The translations under genes and the position numbers were made by a program. The notes beneath the pieces were generated by a model. That model searched no databases. It worked only from the letters and a program-made list of their open reading frames with translations, and was not told the DNA's origin. Shown here piece by piece: positions 34,209 through 44,461 of a DNA stretch of 64,000 nucleotides; the stretch's first letter is position 1, and each line of letters begins with the position of its first letter. Source of the DNA: Pocillopora verrucosa (taxonomy: Eukaryota > Cnidaria > Anthozoa > Scleractinia > Pocilloporidae); the NCBI RefSeq assembly GCF_036669915.1, contig NC_089312.1, positions 2,185,301 to 2,249,300 of the forward strand, read 5' to 3'.

Positions 34209-36854
34209 ATGTTCCGATTACTTTTTGCATTGATTTGCGTTTTCATCTTGGGTTTTCATGTAACCTCACAAAGCAAATCAAGCAAACAGGTAAATATACT
34301 TATATTGAGTTATGATCAAAACTCGGGGTAACGTCTCGTACTTTTGTGAACGACTAAAATTCTTATAATTTCAATACTTATGGCTAGATTTAAGATTTCG
34401 CGGACCTTTACTTATTCATCTAAATACAGTAAAGGTTTCTGTGGAAGGAAAAGAAAACCAAAAAGTAAACTGAAAAACCAAATAATCTAGCTAAGCGGTA
34501 GGTTTTGCCATTTTTTCTCGTTCATGTCAACAATAAACAAACATTTTGCATTCAAAGTGTTTATTTCATTTCGTTTTATTTAATAATAACGACACATTTC
34601 TGAGAAGAAGAAGCAACTAAACATGTTCCGCTTACTTTTTGCGTTCATTTTCGTTTTTGCCGTGAATTATAGTCCAACTGCCCTGGCCAAGTCGGTAAGT
34701 TTGCCTCTGTTTTTTTTATTCGATATCACTGAAGCACATTCAGTTTCGTTGATTGAGAGAATTTTCCAAGCCGAAATTGTTTCGTTTGATTCAAGTCGAC
34801 GACTAGCAGTTCTAGATCGATAGGGAAATCGTGAATTCAGAAGTTGATCGATATGAATTTTAGTTTCGTTTTTGCCGTGAATCGTAGTGCAACTGCCCTG
34901 GCCAAGTCGGTAAGTTTGCCTCTGTTTTTGTTATTCGATATCACGAAAGCACATTCCGTTTCGTAGATTGAGAGAATTTTCCAAGCCGACACTGTTTCGT
35001 TTGATTCATGTCGACGACTAGCAGTTCTAGATCGGCATGGAAATCGTAAATTCAAAAGTTGATCGATGTGATTTTTTTTTCAGGATTCTGCGAACGGAAC
35101 CCAACAAAACAAGTGTGGAAAGACGGATCCAAAGAAATGTCGCTACTGTCGCGACGGTATGGTCGGTCGAAAACAATTAAAAGTTTTTCACGAATCAATT
35201 TTTTTCTGGCGTTTTACACATTTTATACGCTGATATGACGTTTCAATGTTGGCGAAATATTTTTTCCTTCATCTTCAGGATAGAGACGGTCGGGATGGTC
35301 AAAATGGTGCAAGATAATTTATCAGTTTATCACTCACGATTCTGATATATTTTAAAGACATAAATCTTTCAATTGTACAATAGTCCAATATGTTTCGTGG
35401 TGCTTAGGTAGTTATTCAAAGGCAACAAAAACAATTATCAATTTCTACGGACTCAGTCCTTGTCCAAGAAATATTTTATCGAAGACTAAGGACTCGCAAA
35501 AAAAATATTTTTTCCTCTTTCTTTACTGAGGTATCCAAGGTCCGCAAGGCGTTCAGGGCATTCAAGGTCCACCAGGCGTCCAGGGCATTCAAGGTCCACC
35601 AGGCGTCCGAGGCAAAGATGGTAGCGACGGTCGAGACGGAAGAAACGGAGCCAAGGTTGGTGAAATATTTCGTTTTCTGGGTCCAGAAAAAGTGACAAAA
35701 ATAGAGGAAAGAATGACTTAAGTTAAACCGCGTCGTTAGAATTGTAAAGCAAGGCCTGTTCCATTCAATGATACTCATCTCATCTGAGCTTACTGTTATT
35801 GTATACGTCAAAAATAAGTTCCATTGCTGATAAATCATTCAGGTTGAACTTACGATGCACAACTTCATCACATAATGAGATGAACATTTGGAATTTCTAT
35901 TTTGTCAGGGTCAAAAAGGCGAACCCGGTCCGGCAGGTAAATCACCTCAAGGTGCAATCAAGTTTGGTGACACCGCTGCAAAATGTGCTATACAAAGTGC
36001 AGGTACTGTTCGTTACAATGCTTCCCAAAATGCTCTACAACTCTGCGATGGAAGCAATTGGTTGCCATTGGTGACTGGAGGAAAAGGGCACGTGTCTAGC
36101 AGACCTGGCCGTCATTGTTTGGATATCCTAGAATCAGGTAAGATTATAATTCCTGGAGGTTTCGAAGCTGATTGACCTTTAGAAGACATTAGGAGACGAT
36201 CTCAAACCATTTTCATGGTCTGTTTAAGGTGGCAGTCGTGGTAGCGGACTTTACTGGATCGATCCAAACGGAGGCTCGACGGATGACTCGTTCCGGGCTT
36301 TTTGCGACATGGAGACTGAGAGCGGAGGTTGGACACTGGTTGCAACAAAGGTGTCCCCAAGCTTCCGCTTTATCAAAACAGTATTTTCAGCATCAGCAGC
36401 AAAAACCACGGACGCAGATGCAGCGAGTCACATTCATCCTGACATGGAGGACTGGGAAGAGGTCTTGTTCCGGTTTAAGGACGTCAATACCACCCGGGTT
36501 ATTTACAACAGGAAGGCAGGCGCTCCAAATAAGGATAAAACAGACTTTGACAAGTTCTTAATGGGTACAACTTACAATACGATCAAGAACATCCACGGGT
36601 TTTACAAGTACAGTCTGGCAGATCAAAATAAGAGGAATCCCTCCTCTGGTTTTGCCACAATATCCAAGCTGTACTTTTATTCAAAATACGGAATATCTGA
36701 AGTTAATGATGGCACAGACAAGTGGATTAACATATGGAATAGTGCCCAAAGCTCAAACAACTTCGTCACTTCCGACGACCGCCTTGCGCGTGGTACCAAG
36801 TGTATCGCAGGCTACTGTTATCTGAACAAACCAATCTGGGTGATGGTGCGATAG
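34209..36854 (+). CDS. array gene A: secreted collagen-like protein with fibrinogen/intelectin-like domain
   Basis: Exons: first exon 34209-34289 (MFRLLFALICVFILGFHVTS, signal peptide) or alternative 34623-34694 (MFRLLFAFIFVFAVNYSPTA) or 34853-34909; then 35084-35156, 35531-35655, 35909-36137, 36229-36854. Total 377 or 374 aa. After the signal come a Cys-bearing stretch (CGKTDPKKCRYCRDG), 14 Gly-X-Y triplets in 35531-35655 (GIQGPPGVQ repeated) with four more in the next exon, a linker (AGTVRYNASQNALQLCDG) and a C-terminal globular domain that starts GLYWIDPNGG and has CDMETESGGWTLVATKV, the pattern that opens fibrinogen-like and intelectin domains, ending in CYLNKPIWVMVR. The second half of that domain is not classical fibrinogen. 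Micro-exon 3, intact in B, C and D, has a one-base insertion here and must be skipped. Role unknown; ficolin-like layout. Confidence 0.8.
34640..35067 (+). repeat. 215 bp tandem duplication of signal-peptide exon and donor
   Basis: TCGTTTTTGCCGTGAAT, ACTGCCCTGGCCAAGTCGGT and GCAGTTCTAGATCG recur at an offset of exactly 215 bases (for example 34651 and 34866). Both copies keep the GT donor after AAGTCG. The second copy has lost the MFRLLFAF start. Confidence 0.9.
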
Positions 36855-36960
36855 AACGCGCTGTCAAGTTTCTACAAAAAACAGACAACAAAGCTTTGTT
36901 GTAGTTGTATCAAGAGCTAACTGGTATTGGATAATGTAAGCTTGGGGATTATATAAGGAG

Positions 36961-36966
36961 AATAAA
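36961..36966 (+). terminator. AATAAA poly(A) signal of array gene A
   Basis: About 105 bases after the stop. The same context (AAGGAGAATAAATAC) recurs after gene B, and AAGAGAATAAATAC after gene C. Confidence 0.65.
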
Positions 36967-36969
36967 TAC

Positions 36970-38089
36970 TGTTGAAACATTTCATTGGGTTTAACCAAAT
37001 GTTCGGCGGTATTACGTTTTAAATCACATACCGGTTAAGTTATGTGCCATCTGGTTACATCAAATCAGGGAAAACGCAGTTCTTTCAGGGATTCTTTTGT
37101 TTGTTTGTTTTTTTTTCAATTTGGTTGAGTCGAACCCAACTTCAACTTTAATGAACCCGAATCATAATCCTACAGAAAGAATTGAATGCCTCCAAAGCGT
37201 TCCTTTTTTATTTTTTGATACTGTGAATCGATTGATAACGAGTTTACAAAATATCATGACAAAGTCTCATAAAAATTGAGGGTGTCCTCATTTCTGAAAG
37301 CATTCATCTTCTCGGCATACAACAGTTTTAACGTTGAGAAAGAAACTTAGATAAGCCAGTTGCTAAGTTTTAGTCTTTAACGTTTATTCATTTAAAGTCT
37401 GAAAACAGCCAAGGATATTTTATTGGCAACTAATTCATTGTATGACATAATTGGCATGAGGGACAATTCCCTAAAACTCTGATTGGTGCAGGACTACAAC
37501 AGTGATGTGATCTGATTGGTGCGATAGACATGCTCTAATAAGCAATCTGATTGGTGCGAGAGACATACTGTAATGAGCAATCTGATGCGCGCGAGCAACA
37601 TACCACTCTGTGAGGGAAAAAACTGAAAAAAAGGAGGCAGCTGGTAAGAAATCTCTAAATGCAGTTGATCACATGAATGCAACCCAAACCAATTAAAGGC
37701 CAAAAGCGACGGAAGAGAAGACCTGGGTTGAGTTAACAAAATGGAGGCCGCGTAGATGTATATTTGAAACCGACTTTAAGTTAATCTCTAAATAATACTG
37801 CTGCGAGGAGAATCTCTAAAAAAGAAGTGATAGAAGATAAGTGATTTTTTTCAGCGGGAATTATGTTCACTTGCCAAGTGAGTCACAGCAATGTTGGGGT
37901 TCCACGATGAACCGTGATCTCAAGCCCCCATCCTCGAATTAGAAAAGATGAGCCAAGTATAAGAGTTTAAGAACGAAAGGCACCAGTAGGCAGCTATTTA
38001 AAAAGGGTTGCGAGGCGTTTCTATGCTACCACTTTAAGAGCCCTTACACGCAACGACGACTCGTTAATTCTAAAAGTACAGATGCCGGC
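36970..38089. repeat. intergenic half of the A-B block, duplicated at 48095-49140
   Basis: Shares long runs with the sequence after gene C, such as TTCGGCGGTATTACGTTTTA, AAGTTATGTGCCATCTG, TTCAACTTTAATGAACCCGA and ACTCTGTG before a purine tract. This shows that the duplicated unit includes the spacer between the paired genes. No ORF of interest. Confidence 0.8.
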
Positions 38090-39239
38090 CAGGCGGTGTG
38101 CGCACTCTGATTGTGTTGCATCATGGTCATAAAACAAAAAGTGAGTCATTTGCATCCTGTCGCGGTCGAGTGAACATCTCCGGAGAAGACTTTTGCCTCC
38201 GAATTCGACCAAATTCGTCACGCTCAACGTTTGATAAAAAACGTATAGAGTGTCAAATATGCTTAAAGAATAGGTAATACCTAGAATGAGGTTTTGAGAA
38301 ACGCATCTCTAGAGTTATTTTCTGCGAGAGAGACAGTATACTTGAAAAAAAAAAAAACAAAATCGCGCGCATACATGAAAATATTACCTTTTGTAACACA
38401 GTCTCATCCAGCTTAGCCAAACCTCAAGAACATACAGATGGGGAAATGACACCTTAAAACTAACCCTAATTATCACATCGCAAACGAAATTCATTAAAAG
38501 ATATCCTAATAATAGCTAAGCTTTCAGGTCAGAAGATTTAAAAGCGCAAGCGAATGTCAGGAGTCGCACAAGCCTATCAACACCCTTTAACGATCGACTG
38601 CCTTTTGCTTTCCGACTTACCCGGCGTGTCGCCGTGTGCATTGTAGAGTTATTCATTGGTCAAGTGCGGACTCTTTTCATTGCTCTAGTTCAACTGTCCT
38701 TCATTCAACGATCAAGATAATAACTTTACCATACAACACTCGGGACTAGTTAGTTTGCTTTTACTAGGAAAGTAGATTTACATTTCAATTGAGTATACGA
38801 TAGTAACGCTGAGTAATGTAACAATAGACCTTTTCTCGGCCATAATCAGTCTCAAACACATGAAACACATACACCGTTGGAAAGTGTTTGTTCAGAGCTG
38901 TCAAAGAAGGATCAAGGCGGCCATCCAAATCTTTGAAAGGCTCCAAACTACGACGTACCTTAAATTTGACCTTCTCGAAAACCGGTCTCAAATTGCATAC
39001 TAAAAAAGCCGTGATTGCGTTTCTCCTTGAGAACCATAGAATACGCGACAAATACGTACAAAAAATACTTTCACCCATTTAGAATAAATCAGATTATATT
39101 TGCATATGGTAAAAAGAAAAATGAACGGTCTAACTGTTACGGAATGTTCGGTCAAAATCTGCCGATTTCTGCTGCTTTCACCCCATGCTGAAAATGGAGC
39201 TACCACAATGCAACGCAATCGGAGTGCGCACACCGCCTG
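38090..39239. mobile_element. 1.15 kb inverted-repeat DNA transposon between genes A and B
   Basis: The left end CAGGCGGTGTGCGCACTC and the right end GAGTGCGCACACCGCCTG wait as inverted repeats that extend to about 35 bases with four mismatches (inner part GTTGCAT / ATGCAAC). The paralogous spacer between C and D passes straight from GATGCCGG to AGCGTGACC at 49134-49167 without this sequence, so it serves as an empty site. No transposase ORF; target-site duplication not evident. Non-autonomous, superfamily open. Confidence 0.8.
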
Positions 39240-39697
39240 CGTACATGCGTGACCTGTGCGTCACGCTATCCTTATCAAAAACTGTCGCATAGCATCAATC
39301 ATTGTATTCCTTTAGTGGCACCGGAGACATAAGCTTTGTAAATATTTATACAAACAGTAATGTATATCGTGTGTTTTTGTTGGTTTTAATTCTTTTCTCA
39401 TTGGAAGATATATTTCCTCGTCGTGGAAATATGCTGAACCAAATTAGCTTAGAGAGATATCGCCGGTCAAGTGCGCCATTCGAAAGCAGAGGTTTGGAGT
39501 ATGAAAAGGGAAAAAGCAGACTTCTAAAACAAACAAACAAGAAACGATCATAACAAATTGTCTGAACCGCTCTCATGCCGTTTTTTCGCGTTCTGATGAG
39601 ATGCAAATATTCAACTAACTTTGCATTCAAACTGCTCGTGTCTTGAAACTCTGCTTTTGTTCCAAAGAAACTTTCAACAAAAGAAGAGGAAGCCGAG

Positions 39698-42220
39698 ATG
39701 TTCCGATTATTTCTTGCCTTAAGCTGCATTTTTATCCTGGGTACTTTTGCAGTCTCAAAGAACCAAACGGTAAGTGGGAATATTTTGTCAGTAAATACGA
39801 AGTCGTATCGTCTCTTTGTGGATGAATAAATGTTCTTAAATATTTATGCTGAACCCGGCAAGTTTATTTCTTAAACTCGTGCACTACACATTTTAGAATC
39901 GTACCACGTTGATCGAGAACCTCCCTTTTTAGGGCTCGAAGAATGGACCTCAGCAAAGTCAGTGTGCAAAGTCTGTTTCGAAGGACAGTTGTTCCTGCCG
40001 CGACGGTATGAACGTATCACAATTTGTTGAGTTTTAAATTGCACCCGACTGGAATTTGCTAAATCTTGATATTTCATATTTTTATTTTACATCAACGACC
40101 TTTTACACTTCTTTTTTCAGGTAGAGACGGCAGAGAGGGTCGAAACGGTATGTAATAGTTATAGTTAAAAGGTTTTTTGTAATAAACAGTGAATTACTTT
40201 AGCAGCCATAGCTGGGTGGGAGCGTTCTGCCAGCAATTCATTGTTAAGAACAGAGTCCACTTGTAGACGACTAGATATCTCCAAAAGGATAGTTAGAATG
40301 TTAAAATGTCTCTCGAAAATATGTTGTGCGTCATGAAATTCACTCATAGCAAATATTTTCTTGTCTTTGATCGAAGGAAGAGATGGCCGCGATGGACGCG
40401 ACGGGAAAATGGGAACAAAGGTTGGTGTAAAGATACGAACAAAGAAATAAAGGAAAAACGCCACAACCCAAAACGGAAAAAAAGGAAAGAAAGACGAAGA
40501 GAATGTTCTATCAAATCGCAAACCACTTTCAATCTAAAGGAATATTGTTTACAGAATTCTGAAGTAAAATAAACGCGTTGGAGTTGAATCATATGCATAT
40601 TTTGGGAAAATTTATCATGTTGCATGATTTTCTTCAGATTAAAGAGGACAGTAAGGGAAAGTGTTTAAAACTTCAAACTTTCTTAAAGCGGGCACCTATT
40701 GTATGTAGGGTACTTAAGAAACACTTTTTTTAAATTTTATTTTAGGGTGAAAAAGGCGAACAAGGTCTCAGTAAAGAAAGTGGAGGAAAAAGTGTTGTCA
40801 AGGTTGGTGACTCACTTGATTTTTATCACCAAAGCTCACAATTTTTTTGTAACACTGATTAGTAATAATCATCTCAGTCACAAGTGTTAACGAAAAGTTT
40901 CTTCTTTTCAGGGAGATAAAGGAGAACGAGGACCGAAGGGAAACGACGGAATGAACGGCTTAAAGGTTGGTGTTTAAATTTCTTACAAACTCAACTTCAA
41001 AACCACAGAAAGGACAAAATAATAAAACTCATTCGTAGAAGCAACAACCACTATGATTGTCCTCTGGTTAAAGGTTTAGCTATAAGGGTTGGTGAACCGT
41101 GGCCATTTTAAAGCATTGTCATGACTAAGCTGCGAGTAAAATTCTATGCCTACTGTCGCGCCACCACCAAAGAGTTCTGTGGCCATTGCTCAAATATCTT
41201 CGAAACCGATTTCTGTGATGTGCTTCGCTTTTTTTTTCATCATAAAATGAACACTTTTAATTTCTACTTTGTCAGGGTCAAAAAGGCGAAACCGGTCCGG
41301 CTGGTAAATCACATGGTGCCATCAAGTTTGGTGACACCGCTGAGAAATGTACTCTGCGAACTGCTGGCACCGTTCGTTACAATGCTTCCCAAAATGCTTT
41401 GCAGCTCTGCGATGGAAGCGCTTGGTTGCCACTTGTGACTGGAAAGAAAGGTCATGTGGCTAGTAGACCTGGCCGTCACTGTATGGATATCCTAAAATCA
41501 GGTCAAATTATAATTCTTTGAGGTTTCGAAGCTGATTGAGCTTTGAACGATATTAGGAGACGATTTCAAATGATCAGTTAATGGTCTCTTTTAGGTGGCA
41601 GTAATGGTAACAGACTTTACTGGATCGATCCAAATGGAGGCTCGACAAGTGACTCGTTCCAGGCTTTTTGCGACATGGACACTGAGAGTGGAGGTTGGAC
41701 ACTAATTGCCACGAAGGTGTCCCTAAGCTTCCTCTTCATCAAAACAACATTCTCAGCGTCAGCGGCAAAAACCACAGACGCAAATACAGCAAGTCACATT
41801 CACCCTGACATGGGGGACTGGGGAGAAGTTATGTTCCGGTTTAATGACGTCAACACTATCCGGGTTATTTATAACAGGAGGGCAGGCGCTCCAAATAAGG
41901 ACAAAACAGAATTCGACAAGTTCCTGATGGGGACAACTACCGCGATAGCTAAGAACATCTACGGGTTTTACAAGTACAGCCCGACAGATCACAATAAGAG
42001 AAATCCCTCTTCTGGTTTTGCCACAATATCCCAGCTGGTCTTCAATTCAAAATACGGAATATCTGAAGCTCACGCTGGCTCAGACAAGTGGATTGACATG
42101 TGGGATAGAGCTGACAGCTCAAACAACTACGTCACTTCCGACGACAGCCGCGCGCGTGGTACCAAGTGTATCGCAGGCTACTGTTATCTGAACAAACCAA
42201 TCTGGGTGATGGTGCGATAG
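39698..42220 (+). CDS. array gene B: secreted collagen-like protein with fibrinogen/intelectin-like domain
   Basis: Eight exons: 39698-39769, 39933-40005, 40121-40147, 40377-40420, 40746-40802, 40912-40965, 41276-41501, 41595-42220; phases close to 392 aa. Signal peptide MFRLFLALSCIFILGTFAVS; Cys-bearing stretch ending SKDSCSCRDG; collagen exons of 27, 44, 57 and 54 nt (RDGREGRNG; GRDGRDGRDGKMGTK; GEKGEQGLSKESGG; GDKGERGPKGNDGMNGLK), the third interrupted by SKESGGKS; then GQKGETGPAGKS, the linker with TVRYNASQNALQLCDG, and the globular domain (GGWTLIATKV to PIWVMVR). The donor after 41501 is GTCAAA, weaker than the GTAAGA of gene A. Closest relative is gene D, with the same exon order and near-identical introns. 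Fully open, so likely functional. Extracellular. Confidence 0.85.
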
Positions 42221-42381
42221 AAACAAACTGTAGTTGAAAACAAAGGAAAGGCGCTGTTAAGTTTCTGTAAGGTGTAGGGATTTAAAAAAAAACTATATAA
42301 AGACAGTCAAGCTTTGTTGTAGTTGTACCAAGCGTTATGAAACGGTATCGGATATTGTAAGCTTGGTGATTGGATAAGGAG

Positions 42382-42387
42382 AATAAA
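42382..42387 (+). terminator. AATAAA poly(A) signal of array gene B
   Basis: About 160 bases after the stop, in GGAGAATAAATAC as in gene A. Confidence 0.65.
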
Positions 42388-42399
42388 TACTGTTGAAAC

Positions 42400-44455
42400 G
42401 TTTCCTTGATTCTAACAAAGATCAACTTCAGTCCATTTTTATTTTATTGTTTTCGGCTTTTTTTCGATTATGTGCATTTCAAAATGGGATTTTTTGCCTT
42501 TAACTGTTATCTGTTGATAACGCGTTTGCAAAATATTTTTTTTCAGTCTTATGGAAACTGAGTCCAGGAATAAAGTTTCACACTTTCCAGAAGCCGAAAT
42601 AGAGAGAACATTAATAAAATAAGAGGTTTTCTGATCGACCACTTTAAAATCATATTCGTGCCTGGCATATATAGCTAAAACACCACTAAGATGAAAGGGG
42701 TACGCATAGTATTTGATTCATCGCCCAATCAGTGTCTGACGACTTTTCGGGCAAAGGCCCATATTTGTAACGAGTTTTAAGTAGCGGTGAAAATGAATGA
42801 TAGTCTCCCAAATGCCTTGTTTCATGCTTAAGGCTAGTGGTTATTTTCTTGTATTGTAAAATTTTAAACAGAGTTTTTACTGTTTACGGTTTCCTTCCAA
42901 GATATAATTGAAATTTTGTCAAAAATTTGGTTTGTCTGAGTAAACTTCTGCTCAGAAAGGTTTCTTGTGTACATGTGGATGTAAGCAAGTACATGAAAGC
43001 ACTGACATGAAAAATAATGCATTCGTATCCACGGGTCATAAGTTTTGGGTGCCCTGTGCAGAAAACCCGTTTTCCTTAACACTCATGGCACAAGGCCACG
43101 AAATGCGGCTCTGTTTCGTGTGAGGGAAACTCAGCGGATTGAAGCCTACATTTCCGTAAGCAAATGTCTTCTCGGTATGCAAAGGTTTTTAAACAGAAGA
43201 GGAAGTTTCCAAGCCATTTGCGCAGATTTTCCCGGCATTCATCTATCGTTGAAGAAGAGTTCGATATCTATTGTGTTCGAAAACCGAAAAAGTTACTTTG
43301 GATGTGATTCCACCATGGAACTTTGCCACTCACGTTAACTTTCAATTTTGCGCGCACGTACGACAACATCAAGCCTCAACTAGTCACATGGCAATATGTG
43401 TTTATCACTTAAATCTCTCAAACTACGTGATTAGCAATGAATTGTTTTCCCTGGGCCATGCTGGACTGTCAAGCTTCTGCAAAGTCCTCTTTGCCGTTCT
43501 GTCAAGGGCGTTTGGCGAGAATCAGTGCATGTTTCAGATGTCTAAAATCATTCAGTGAAACTGTAGAGATTAAAAGGAAAGCAAAACGCTCAGTCCACTG
43601 AAACTGGACTTCTTAATAATCTCAATTGGGATAATCATTTACACTCTCAGCATGAACCGGAAATATAATAACAGGTGTGGTTAAAGCTAGAGTGCAAAAA
43701 TGTTCTTTGCCTTTAGCCTGACCTCGTTGCTAGTGTATGGTCCCTCGTCATCCCGAGCCAGTAAAGGAGATATAGGGAATGACTTAGGATTTAAACTTAT
43801 CCTAATCTTAATCTTCGAGGACACTTTTGGAAACTGCAAAAGGAACTCACAACAGTGCAACCCACGCACCGTACATACACGCAAACGAAGAAAACAAAAC
43901 GTTTCAAAAATTTGCTAAATGCATTCGTCGCTATGTTTACGCATAAGGCAAAAATATTGCCACCCCCTTTTCGAACAATGCCGGTGGGCAAAAACAGTCA
44001 AGATCTATTTCCTTTTAGATATGATCTGTTGCCCTTTGAGGGTAATTTAATCTTATTTATCTCCCCATGAGCGTTCGAAAAGAATCAGCTATTTTATTCA
44101 GATGTTGAAAATCATGTGATGCAACGAAATATTAGGGAAAGATAGGGAAAATTATTCATTTAGATGGCTTTTGTGTCAGCAAATTTCAGATAACAGTATA
44201 ATTAATTTTAGTTACCGTAGTAGAAATAGAGCGTGAGAAAAAATAGCTCTTCAATGTCACGTTACACACGCATATCCGTATTTAGTTTGACCTAGCTGTT
44301 GACCAGAACGTAAATAATACATCACGTAGTTAACCATTATTAGGTATACAACACTAACGATAAATGATAGATGTGATCAGATCTTTGCTGGACAGGTTTT
44401 TCTTTGAACAACGTACTACGAAACAAGCAGTGGCCGGGGATAGTAGATCAGGAAA
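42400..44455. other. intergenic between the two blocks, no gene recognised
   Basis: Short ORFs only (for example 43045-43338), with no recognisable motif or splice context. The promoter of gene C must lie in the last part. Confidence 0.45.
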
Positions 44456-44461
44456 GCTAAA

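Noticed and set aside
43045-43918. A fifth array gene between B and C
   Set aside because: No MFRL-type signal exon, collagen repeat or globular domain; ORFs are short and without motifs.
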